Assembly (NCBI GenBank): GCA_949752795.1 | Contig: OX457068.1 | Location: forward strand, 61,383,582-61,447,581 | Direction of reading: 5' to 3' | DNA: 64,000 nucleotides | Source of the DNA: Hyperoodon ampullatus | Taxonomy: Eukaryota; Chordata; Mammalia; Artiodactyla; Ziphiidae | Shown: one piece after another, positions 35,626-45,620 of the stretch | How the letters are laid out: each line of letters begins with the position of its first letter | How positions within the stretch are numbered: position 1 is the first letter of the stretch | Notes under the pieces: generated by a model | What the model was told of the DNA's origin: nothing | Databases searched by the model: none | The model's input: the letters and a program-made list of their open reading frames with translations, nothing else | Made by a program: the position numbers and the translations under genes

Positions 35626-35825
35626 CTGGAGTTGGTCAACTTTTTCTATAAAGGGCCAGATACTAAATATTCTAGGCTTTGCAGGCTATTCAGTCTCTGC
35701 TGAAACCACTCAACTCTGCCATTGTAGTTTGGAAGTAGCTGCAGACGATACGTAAATGAATGGATGCAGCTATGTTGCGTTAAGACAGTTTGGGAAAACA
35801 GGTGGTCATAGTTTGCTGGCCTCTG
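35626..35825 (+). mobile_element. Non-autonomous hAT relic
   Basis: 'caactttttctataaagggccagatactaaatattctaggctttgc ... gtagtttggaagtagctgcagacgatacgtaaatgaatgg ... agtttgctggcctctg' is a widely dispersed mammalian hAT-like repeat. Flanks GAATAGAG and GGCTAGAG match at 6 of 8 bases, fitting a decayed 8-bp duplication. Confidence 0.7.
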
Positions 35826-35880
35826 GGCTAGAGGCTAGAGAAGTAGAAGACAAAGCAAGCTGAGACAAAGAGACCAGTCA

Positions 35881-36054
35881 TCTCAAAGTATGGTCCCAGG
35901 ACGAGCAGCATCACTGTCACCTGTTAGAAGCACCAGTTCTTAGGTCTTACCCCAGATGCTGTATCTGGGAGGCAGTGGGGCCCAGCTCTCCAGCAATCTG
36001 TATTTTAAAAGCCGTGCAGATAACTGATGCATGGCTCATGTTTGAGAGCCACTT
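35881..36054 (+). mobile_element. hAT-Charlie relic (MER5-like)
   Basis: 'caaagtatggtcccagga..agcagcatcactgtcacctg ... agcaatctgtattttaaaag ... gagagccact' follows MER5 order end to end; diverged. Confidence 0.65.
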
Positions 36055-36343
36055 CTCCTAAAACAAAGAAATCTGAGAATCAAAATATAAAGCAAAGAGC
36101 AAACTTAAGATTCTGTCAACAGATTGTTGAACATTACAGAGGCTTATATCTTTATGCTGCATTATAGTTGTGACCACGCCTCAAATCTTCTCTCCCCACT
36201 GATCCTCACAACCTGCCTGGGTTCCATGAGAGGATAAGTGACTGATTTTTCTCCATTCTCCCAAAGATGATACATAGCTAGTACCATTCTAGATGCATAG
36301 GAGAAAAATTAATACATTACCCCCAATGAATGCCATGGACATT

Positions 36344-36496
36344 TGTTTTCAAAGAGTGGTCCCCAGACCAGCAGCATCAGCATGGGAACTTGTTAGAAAT
36401 GCAAATTCTTGGGCTGTATCTACTCCAGGCCTATTATAGGGGTTTTAACCAACCCTCCAGGTGATTCTGAGTGCACTCAAGTTGGAGGACCACTGG
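36344..36496 (+). mobile_element. hAT-Charlie relic (MER5-like)
   Basis: 'agtggtccccagaccagcagcatcagcatgggaacttgttagaaatgcaaattcttggg ... ccctccaggtgattctgagtgcactcaag..ggaccactg'. Second MER5-like copy within 300 bases of the one before. Confidence 0.75.
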
Positions 36497-37654
36497 GTAA
36501 GGGCATTAGGGCTTAATTCTCAACACTGCTTGAAAAGGGCTGCCATGATTACCCAGTGAAGGAGATGGGTATTAAAGTGACTGCTTTAGGGCACTTACAT
36601 GGTACCAGGAAGGGTGTGGATTTGAGCCTAAATCTTCCAGTTATGAATTCAGGGCCCTTATACTTTGCCAAGTAATACTAGAAACAAAATCCATCCTCTG
36701 ACCCTACCTTTTTAATTTAACATATGAAACCACTTAACTCCACAAAAACAATAAACTGAACATGGGTCTTTCAAATATAAAACAGAGCAAAAACTGCTAA
36801 TCTGACACCCTGAGAAGATTCTGCTTCCTCACTTGAGCTAATAATGTTATTTTAGTTTCATTCTCTTTCTTCTGGGGGAATTAGCTGCCTCTCACTTTGA
36901 TAGGTTCACTCCTTCCTACCTTACCCCTCCCGGCATGACAATTACTTTCTAGCCCTGTATTAGTGTGTAGCACTGACTATTCGGTGCTATTCTGTCTATT
37001 CTGGGATAAGTCTGGACCTTCTTATCCTTTGTTCAGGCAGAAACAATGATGCTAAAAAGATTAAGGAAAAATAAAGTCAGCAGTAGATAGACTTTTGCGA
37101 TTCTAGCTTTTGAGGCCAGACAGACCCATCTAATGAATTGAATATTTTCCTGATTCTCTGTGTTCTTAGCATCATCTTCGCCTGCAGGTGAATGCCTTCT
37201 GCCCACTGGAGAAGTGGGCAGCCTATGATCATGTAGGAGGCATCCTTTACCTCTTGGCTGAAGTTTTGCATGGAGAAGTAGGTGATATGATCCCTTGCCT
37301 GTGGCATTTGACCCACTCAATGGGCCTGGAAAGATCCTGGTGATTTTATGTATCCCACCCCCTAGAATCTATCTTTGCTGTCATAATAGCCCACCATTAT
37401 ATACTCAGTACATAAATATGGTGCATGTATAAGCTATATGTAGAGATTTGGTAGTGGGCACATCCACTCTGCAATAATTTTGACTTGACCAATTAGAAAT
37501 ATTACCCAGTAGTATGTATCACCACTTTTTCATTCTTTCCCCACCAATTATACATTTTAACACATCTTTTTAATTCCCTTAGGAAATGTTAATTCCACAG
37601 TTACCAACTCACTTATAGAAACTATAGTTTTTCTGCCTCTCCAGGCTCATGTCT
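36497..37654. other. Non-coding unique sequence
   Basis: No gene recognised. AT-rich. Confidence 0.5.
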
Positions 37655-37662
37655 CTCTAGAG

Positions 37663-37871
37663 CTGCATAGTTCAATATGAGAGCCACCAGCCATATATGG
37701 CTGTTTAAATTTGAATTAGTAATTAAAATTAAATAAAATTTGTTCAGTTCTTTAGTTATACTTGACACATTTCAAGTACCCAATAGTTAGATGTGGTGGT
37801 GGCTGCCATATTGGATAGTGCAGATGCATAATATTTTCATCATTGCAGAAAGTTCTGCTGGACAAGCACTG
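37663..37871. mobile_element. 209-bp non-autonomous hAT element
   Basis: 'gttcaatatgagagccaccagccatatatggctgtttaaat ... atattggatagtgcag..gaaagttctgctggacaagcactg' is a known kind of short hAT repeat. The exact 8-bp duplication CTCTAGAG lies at 37655-37662 and 37872-37879. Confidence 0.85.
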
Positions 37872-38032
37872 CTCTAGAGTCCTGTTCCCACACACCATAT
37901 CTTTCTCTGTCTCTAACTCTCTCTTGCTATCTCTATCTCTCTCAGGAGTCCCATATAAATTCTTATTTTTTTTCCCCATCACCTCTAACCACCTCTATTA
38001 TGTATTCATTTATATATAATCTGACTAATTGC

Positions 38033-38062
38033 TTACACTGTACATGTAGATGTACAGTGTAA
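38033..38062. repeat. 13-bp perfect inverted repeat, 4-nt loop
   Basis: Arms 38033-38045 (TTACACTGTACAT) and 38050-38062 are exact reverse complements around GTAG. As RNA it would form a stable hairpin. No transposon edge is evident here. Confidence 0.85.
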
Positions 38063-38249
38063 ATGTATATGTACATTTCAATATGAATAAAACCCTTCAG
38101 CTAAATTGGGTTGAGGCTCTTGACTGTAGAATTTCAGATAACAATTAGAGAAAGAGAAAATAGAGGCAGAGATGAAATGGGCTGGGGGTGGGGAGCATTC
38201 AACCAGACCTTTGAGTTGCCCCAAATCACACATGGTAGATAAACATTTT

Positions 38250-38620
38250 TTAACCAACTTTTTACTATGAAAAGCTTGAAATGTACAGATAATTTGAAAG
38301 AATAATACAGTGAACATCCACGTACCCTCTACCTAGATTCAGATATCACTAACATTTGTCAAGTTTATCAGATTTACTGAGACCCATTTGAAAAATAGAT
38401 TGCAGGCAGCATGGCCATTTACTCCTACCTACTTCAGTGTGTATCTCCCAATACCAAGGCCATTTCACATTATCGTTATCACACACACAAAATGAATGCT
38501 AATGCCACATCAGTTAAGCATTTACTCACACTAAGCATTTCAATTGTATCCATTCTTTCCCAAGTGAAAAATGGATTTTAGGTGAACAATGAGGATTTTG
38601 TTTCCCTTCAACTCTGGGCA
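38250..38620 (-). mobile_element. Old LINE 3'-end repeat
   Basis: 'ccaactttttactatgaaaagcttgaaatgtacag ... gtgaacatccacgtaccctctacctagattcagatatcac' belongs to the same family as 10872-11450. Confidence 0.6.
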
Positions 38621-38924
38621 GTACCTATCAGATATGTCCCACACAAGCAGTCCAGAGGATTTTATCTTCCCTTGGTTGCCCTGAGATGTTAAGGAGAAGG
38701 CATAGTAATAGATCACTATCTGATATTGTCAGCAGTGCGGATCCTTTTCATTTACCAGCCATCCTGTGAGAGAGCTTGTAGCCCAAGGTACAGGGAGGCT
38801 AAGGGGACTTAAGGAGAGTGACTCAGATGATGAGAGGGCAAAACAAAGAAATATAAGCGGCAGTCCTTGGCCCTCAAAGACTTTGTGAAACAGGGCTTTT
38901 GAACTGGACGAACGCCATTGCCAT

Positions 38925-39035
38925 TTTCATTGTAACACCTATCATATCTCCTTTTCTCTGCAGTCAGCTTCTTGCAGCATCTTTAGCCCAGTGCTTAGCA
39001 TGGACTAGGCACAAAATAAATGCTTATTGAAATTA
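38925..39035 (+). repeat. L2 LINE 3' end relic
   Basis: 'cttagcatggactaggcacaaaataaatgcttattgaa' is the L2 terminus (consensus cctggcacatagtaggcgctcaataaatatttgttgaa). Confidence 0.65.
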
Positions 39036-39224
39036 AAATCTCAAAACAAGCATCAGAACAGATTCATCTGTCACATGCTAAATGCTCATAAATACGATAT
39101 TACTTACATAGAATTGATTTATCAATCTCCTTTCTGAAAACTCTTTGATACTTGATATCTGTACTGCTCATTTGATGGTCTGAAGTTGTTGTTTAATCCT
39201 TGACATTTCATTTACTTTTCCTTA

Positions 39225-39385
39225 TATATATTTCTTGTCTCCACATTAAATTATAAGGTCTGCTGGGCCAGGAACCATATCTTCTAATTCTTATTATCCT
39301 ACATAAAACTTGCTATAGTGCTGAGTCTACAGCATGCATATTTGCTAGATGGATGAATGGATGAGTGAATAAATGAATGAAATAA
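39225..39385 (+). repeat. L2 LINE 3' end relic
   Basis: 'attataaggtctgctgggccaggaaccatatctt ... gctatagtgctgagtctacagcatgcatatttgctagatggatgaatgg', ending in GAATGAAT repeats. A second L2 tail 200 bases after the first. Confidence 0.7.
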
Positions 39386-39864
39386 GCAGAATTGAATTTT
39401 ACAAACAGGAAATATAATTACTTTAGAAACTAGATTTGGTATGGATCAATGCTATAAAGTCTATGACACTACCTCTTTATAAAAGATAAAGATGAAATGA
39501 ATGGCCTCCTCATAACTATTTTTTGTTTGTTTGCTTATGCATAAGATTTCTAGACTTCTGACAACACATATACACAAAACACAACACCAACACGAAGTTA
39601 CCTGTCACTCTGTGCCTAGGGATCGGTGTTTGCTTCTTCTTATTTTCTAGGTATATGTAGCCTCTGTTCATTTTACCTTGAATACCCTACTCTTGCAGGT
39701 ATAACACTGTTGGTTTAAATGCCCTCCTTACAGAGTTTTTCTCAAGCTTAAAGATACCAAATTGAATTATAAATGAGGTTTGTATTACCAAAAAGAAAAA
39801 GAAAAAAAAACCCTCAAAATTTAAACTGATTTGCACAGACTTAGCAATGCAAAATCCTATGATT

Positions 39865-40219
39865 TTTAAAATAAATTTATTTATTTTATTTGTTTATTTT
39901 TGGCTGTGTTTGGTCTTCATTGCTGCATGTGGGTTTTCTCTAGTTGTGGCGAGTGGGGGCTACTCGTTGCGGTGCGCAGACTTCTATTGCGGTGGCTTCT
40001 CTTGCTGCGGAGCACGGGCTCTAGGCGCGCGGGCTTCAGTAGTTGTGGCACATGGGCTCAGTAGTTGTGGCTCACGGGCTCTAGAGCACAGGCTCGGTAG
40101 TTGTGGTGCATGGGCTTAGCTGCTCCGCGGTATGTGGGATCTTCCCGGACCAGGGCTTGAACCCGTGTCCCCTGCATTGGCAGGCGGATTCTTAACCACC
40201 GCACCACCAGGGAAGTCCA
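39865..40219 (-). mobile_element. CHR-type SINE, long form (about 355 bp)
   Basis: Begins on this strand with an A/T-rich tail, then 'ggctgtgtttggtcttcattgctgcatgtggg', repeated 'agtagttgtgg' units, and ends CCACCAGGGAAGTCC. Longer than the 200-bp copies because of the repeated middle. Exact duplication CAAAATCCTATGATT at 39850-39864 and 40220-40234. Confidence 0.9.
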
Positions 40220-40234
40220 CAAAATCCTATGATT

Positions 40235-42300
40235 CTTTGAAATTAGCTAAGTGTGCAAGCACAGGTTGTACTTGATAACAGTTTATCTGAAAAAATAAGA
40301 TCTGGTTAATTATATTAGGTTAAGCTAGACTGATTTAACAAATATGTGACAAAGTATGTAGCAGTTCAGGGCCACATGTTTCTGGTCAGTGAGCAGTACT
40401 TCTCCATGTGATTCAGGAACCCAATCTCCTTCCATCTCTTGGCTCTGCTAGGTCTTGTTTTCTTGTGTCAAGTTGGAAAAACTGGAAAATGGGGCAAGGC
40501 CAAGGATATACATTTCTCCAAATACTTGGTTGGGAAATGATACACATCTCTTCTGCTCACATTCCTCTTGCTAGAATTCATTCTGGTGGCCACATCTAAC
40601 TGAAAGGAGTCTGGAAAACATAATCTAGCAGCATGCCCAAAAAACAAATGGATTTTTCACGAAGAGCTAGCAATCTCTGACACAGAGTTTTAGGTGACTT
40701 CAAAATGAAAAAGATAAAAGGAAATGTAAGCCCCATGAACAGAAATATAAGGGTCCACAGTAAGAGCGAAAGTAGTTTTAGGACTGTACATTGGTCCAAC
40801 AGTGTCTGGGTATCACATTGTAAAGGGAACGTTGAAAACCCAGAGCTCAGAGGAGGACAGACTAAGAGAGTAGGAATCCAGGAAGCATGTCTAGGAAGAA
40901 AGGAGAAGTAAAACAAAAGAGATTTGTCCTGGGCAAGAGAAGTATGGGACCATTCAGTGATGGCTAAAGATCTGTTAGGGCAGGAAGTTGGAATCCTTTG
41001 GGGGGTTCTAGAAGCCTCGACTTTGACTCCTGTAGAATTTAGGAAGGTAAGAAATATGTATTCCCCAGCTCCTAGCACATTGCCTAACACATCTCAGGCA
41101 GTCAGTAAATATGTATGTATGGATTTAATTAATTAATTGCCAGGACACCATATTTCTGGATTGCTGGATCCTAAGAGGGGGCTCTGATACCAAAGGTACA
41201 GAAGAATTAGCTGAATGTACAAGGAATGTTGTAGCTGTGTTACCACGCGGAGGTTGCAACAAGCCACAGCATTTGCATCATACAGTATCCCCTTCTCCAG
41301 GGTCTTTCTTTTCACCTCTGATTCAAGGGGTCATCATCCCAGATCAGCCTTTCAGAAGCAGCCATGTCACAGAAAGTTTCAGCATTCCAGCCACCATCCC
41401 CCAGAGTCACACAGAAGTTAATTGACCTAGTGATCTGTCAGCAAAGTTGTTTCCTCAGAATTGGAAGATGCCTTTGGAAAACTCTTCTCCATCCCTTGCC
41501 TCCTAGCCAGGGTTTTCCTGTTGCTGCCATGGGTTTGGGCTTAGGATTTTATTTCTACAACCTTTTAGCTACACACACCTCCCCATAGGAGCCCTCACAG
41601 CCAATGGTCAGAACCACCCACTGGGCACCTTTTCCTTTTTAAATGTCCTAGCAGCAGTCCTGCTGACCAGAAAGCTGCAGGGTGATAAAACCTCTGAATC
41701 CTACTTAAAAGATGTCCAGGCTTTGTGTAGATGGGGCCACTAGCACTGAGACTCCAGGAAACACTGGAAATCTTTGCCGTCCATCTGAGTCTGGAAACTG
41801 GTTGTGATTCTTGGGCTTATGTGATTAAGAGGAGCCTGAAACACAAGAATCGTAGCATTACAGAGTACTCGAGAAGGCTCCCAGAAAGTGACTAAGGGCT
41901 TCCTTCTCCCTCTTTGAAAAATGGCCTTAAGCAACTGGTAAAGTGCCTAGCACCCAGACTGTCTTGTCTTAGTGTTCTCCATGTTCTCGGTGACTTTTTT
42001 ATGTAGTTAGTTCACCAGGTGAGACTTGAAGGGAGAAAATACTTTGGCAAAGATAAAATTATAGACAATCTACTCTTCATACCTTTCATCAGGAGAAAAA
42101 CTGCCAGTGCACAGAAGGAAATGCTCCTCTCTCTTATAAAAAAGAAGAAATACAGTATACTAGGAAGTGTCCTAAATTGAGTCAGGAACTAAAATTTGGC
42201 TAGGTTGATTTTATATGTTTATTTATTTATAGCCTCCTTGTTCTAGAATTGATTTTAAATGGCTTCAAAGATAGACGAAACTCAACAAGAGAGGAAAAAT
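40235..42300. other. Non-coding unique sequence
   Basis: No gene. The minus frame open over 40596-41090 (164 codons) is hydrophobic but has no recognisable family and no codon or splice support. Confidence 0.5.
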
Positions 42301-42314
42301 GAAAAGAAGACACA

Positions 42315-42458
42315 GGGACTTCCCCTATGGTCCAGTGTTTAAGACTCTGTGCTCCCAGTGCAGGGGGCCCAGATTTCGATCCCCAGTCAGGGCACTAGAT
42401 CCTATATGCCGCAAGTAAGACCTGTGCAGCCAAATTAATAAATAAATATTAAAAAAAA
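42315..42458 (+). mobile_element. CHR-type SINE (short form)
   Basis: Starts GGGACTTCCCCTATGGTCCA; diverged B box TTTCGATCCC; A-rich end with AATAAATAAATA. Duplication GAAAAGAAGACACA / GAAAGGAAGACACA (42301-42314 and 42459-42472), one mismatch. Confidence 0.85.
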
Positions 42459-42580
42459 GAAAGGAAGACACAAAAGAAGAAAACAAAAGTGGGGATGTAA
42501 ATGAACTTAAGAAAGCAACAAATCTAACTAATCCTGTTTGGATTGTCAGGTTGACCTTGATAACTCTATTAGACTCTTTT

Positions 42581-42599
42581 GTGTGTGTGTGTGTGTGTG
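42581..42599. repeat. (GT)n microsatellite
   Basis: Nine to ten GT units immediately next to the 3' end of the L1 fragment that follows. Confidence 0.85.
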
Positions 42600-43629
42600 C
42601 TTTTTTGCTTTTAATGACTGCTTTAATGAGGTATAATTACTCACCATAAAATTCACCATTTTGATGTGTATAATTCAGTAATTTTTAGTATATTTGCAGA
42701 TTTGTGAAATCAATACCACAGTCTAATTCCAGAACATTTTCACCATCCAAAAAACATATTCTATAGCCATAAGCAGTCACTCTCCATTATCCGCTTTCTG
42801 CAGTGTGTAGCAACCGCAAACTTACTTTCTAACTCTGTAGATTTTCGTATTCTGGACAGTTCACATAAGTGGAATCTTTTGTGTCTGGTGTCCTTCATTT
42901 AACACAATGTTTTGAAGGTTTATCTCTTCTGTAGCATGTACCAGTACTTCATTCTTTTTTATAGCTGAATAATATTCCATTATATGAATATACCGCTTTT
43001 GTTTATTCATTCATCAGTTTATGGACATATGGGTTGGTTTTTACTTTTCGGGTGTTATAAAAAATGCTGCTGTGAACATTCATGTACAAGGTTTTATGTG
43101 AACATAGGTTTTCAAATCTCTTGGATATATACCTAGAAGTAGAATTGCTAGTTCATATGATAACTCTATGTTTAATTTCTTGAAGAACTTTCAGACTGTT
43201 TTCTGAAGCAGGTGAGCCATTGCACAGCCTCCCTAGTAATGTATGAAGATTCCAATTTCTCCATATCCTCATCAACATTGGCTATTGTCCATCATTTTTA
43301 TTATAGCCATCCTAGTAGATATGAAGTGACATCTCATTGTGGGTTTGATTTGCATTTCCCTAATGGCTAACGATGTTGAGCATCTTTTCATTTGCTTTTA
43401 GCCACATGCATCTTTTTTTTTTTTTTTTGGTGTATGTGGGAAAAATGTCTATTCAAATCTTTGCCCATTTTAAAATTGAATTACTTGTCTTTTTATTATT
43501 TTGTAGGAATTCTTTATACATTCTGGATACAAGTCCCTTATCAAATATATGAGTTGCAAATATTTTCTTACATTCTGTGGATTGTCTTTTCATTTTCTTG
43601 GTGGTGACCTTTTAAGCACAAAAGTTTTT

Positions 43630-43830
43630 TTTTTCCTGCGGTACGCGGGCCTCTCACTGCTGTGGCCTCTCCCACTGCGGAGCACAGGCTCCGGACGCGC
43701 ACGCTCAGCGGCCATGGCTCACGGGCCCCACCGCTCCGCGGCATGTGGGATCTTCCCGGACCTGGGGCACGAACCCACGTCCCCTGCATTGGCAGGCTGA
43801 CTCCCAACCACTGCGCCACCAGGGAAGCCC
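43630..43830 (-). mobile_element. CHR-type SINE nested in L1
   Basis: Short poly-T, then CCTGCGGTACGCGGGCCTCT, ending CCAGGGAAGCCC. The exact 17-bp duplication TAAGCACAAAAGTTTTT lies at 43613-43629 and 43831-43847; removing the insert rejoins L1 sequence. Confidence 0.95.
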
Positions 43831-44024
43831 TAAGCACAAAAGTTTTTAATTTTGATGAAATCCAACATTTTTTCTTACTTTTTCTCTTGTTTATGTTTTC
43901 GTGTCATGCCTAAGAAGACTTTGCCTAACCAAAGGATCAGGAAATTTACTCCTATGTTTTCTTCTAAGAGTTTTATAGCTTTAGCTCTTACATTTAGGTC
44001 TATGATCCATTTTGAGTTAATTTT

Positions 44025-44166
44025 CTTTTCTTTTTCTTGTTTTTTTTTTTTTTTTTTTTTTTACTTTTTATTATGGAAAATGTCAAATATATACCAAATA
44101 GAAAAGTGTAACCCCATCTCTCATCACCAGCTCTAGCAATTACCATCTAGCTCCTGGCCAATGCAG
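44025..44166 (-). mobile_element. Short poly-A retrocopy nested in L1
   Basis: Flanked by the exact 14-bp duplication TTTGAGTTAATTTT (44011-44024 and 44167-44180). The insert has a T run (A tail on the minus strand) and 'ttattatggaaaatgtcaaatatataccaaatag', the tail of the old LINE family seen at 10.9 and 38.3 kb. It is a heavily 5'-truncated LINE copy. Confidence 0.85.
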
Positions 44167-44564
44167 TTTGAGTTAATTTTTGTACATGGTGTGAAGTAGG
44201 CATCCAGCAACATGTCTTCTTCTTTTTTTTTCCTCTCCTCCTCCTCCTTCTGCTCTTTCTCCTTCTTTTGTATGTGTATATCCAGTTATCCAAGCACTGT
44301 TTATTGAAAAGACTTTTTTCCCCAGTGTGTTACCTTAACACCTATAAAAAGTCAATGGACAATACATGTAAGGGTTTGTTTTTGGACAATCAATTCTATT
44401 CTATTGCTCTATGTGTCCATCCTTATGTCAGTGCCACACTCTCTTGATTGCTGTACCTTTGTAGTACATTTTGAAATCAGGAAATATGCGTTCTCCAACT
44501 TTGTTCTTTTTCAGTATTGTTTTGGCTATTGTCCCTGGCATTTCAATTTCTGCAAAAAAAAAGG

Positions 44565-44695
44565 CTCTGCGATAGACCCTTTAAGCCTCCATTTTCTCAG
44601 CTATTTAAAAAGACTGATAATCTGCCTGCTGTGGAGTTCTTGTGAAGTCTCAAAGAACATGAACCTGCTATAATGTTAAAAATACTAAACTAATT
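44565..44695 (+). repeat. MIR SINE relic
   Basis: 'ctttaagcctccattttctcagctatttaaaaagactgataatctgcctgctgtggagttcttgtgaagtc' follows MIR tail order. Confidence 0.6.
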
Positions 44696-45439
44696 TTAAT
44701 CCTCATTTTGAGAAAAATCTGCTTTGCCCTTTTTGTTGACCTACCATTGCCAAGTCATGACTAGCATTATAACTGTCCAGCTTCTAGACTCAATGAAACT
44801 ATGATGTCTCCCAGTTTCCACAAGGACCGGCATGATGCTGGGTCCCTCTGTTAGAATCACAGAATTCTGAGTCTGTAAAGTAAAATGAGCTCCCCTTCCA
44901 GAAGGTGGGATCGGGTTACTGTCAGAAAAGAGAGAAGGGAGGAGCATTTGGAGGGCTGGGAAAACAAGGAGAAATGGAGGACTTCTTCGGCTGCTGGCAG
45001 TGCATAGAGAATTAAACTAGAAGCAGGTTTGTCTCTTGAGGGGTTAGTATCTGAGGCCAGAATATTTTCCATCTCCCTCCAGACTTCACTCCACCTCTGG
45101 CTAGAAGGACCATTATTTGAATGGATCAGAATCCAGTGACTCAGTTTGTAGGTGTCTGCTTGGCTGCTTTTTATTTTGATTGCAGACTCCAGATATAACC
45201 AGAGCAATGAGGAGACGAGGGGGACCATCTTGGTCAAGCCCCAAGGCAATGAGGTTTTCTCATACAGGCTGCTCTTCTGAACTTAGGAGACAACAACGTA
45301 GCCTTCTTGCTGCTGAGGCCAGAGTGGCCTGAGACGTTGTGGAAGCTGAGAGCAATCCAAGGACAGCTCTTCTTCCTCCTTCTCTCTTCCACCTACTATT
45401 TATAGTAACTAATGCTACCATCACAGTTATATTAGCCCA
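44696..45439. other. Non-coding unique sequence
   Basis: No gene recognised; minus frame 44857-45249 has no family resemblance. Confidence 0.5.
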
Positions 45440-45620
45440 ATTCATTGAAGGTAATACATTATGCCATGTGTTTTTCATGCGTTATAGTATTTAATTCTAA
45501 CCACAGCCCTATGAAGTCAGCACAGTTATTATTATCCCCATTTTACCAATGACAAAACTGACAAACAGACAGGTTATATGCTTTGTCAAAGTTACAGAGA
45601 TTTAAAGGGGGCATTTCCAG
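45440..45620 (-). repeat. MIR SINE relic
   Basis: 'tagtatttaattctaaccacagccctatgaagtcagcacagttattattatccccattttaccaatgac' is reverse MIR. Confidence 0.7.

Larger units (their letters stand above)
42600..44575 (-). mobile_element. 5'-truncated L1 with nested insertions
   Basis: Begins with the reversed L1 3' end ('gctttaatgaggtataattactcacc') and runs into reversed ORF2 territory (for example 'tctttgcccattttaaaattgaatt', 'tgtggattgtcttttcattttc', 'ctattgctctatgtgtccatcc'). Many frame breaks, so dead. It is split by a SINE (43630-43830) and a short retrocopy (44025-44166). Confidence 0.9.

Noticed and set aside
40596..41090. 164-codon hydrophobic frame on the - strand as a membrane protein
   Set aside because: Hydrophobicity comes from T-rich reverse-strand codons; no start context, domain or conserved motif is visible.
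43205..43218. Splice donor GCAG|GTGAGC
   Set aside because: Lies in reversed L1 sequence; no exon context.
42600..44575. Live L1 with intact reverse transcriptase
   Set aside because: Only 3' parts remain, with many stops and two insertions.
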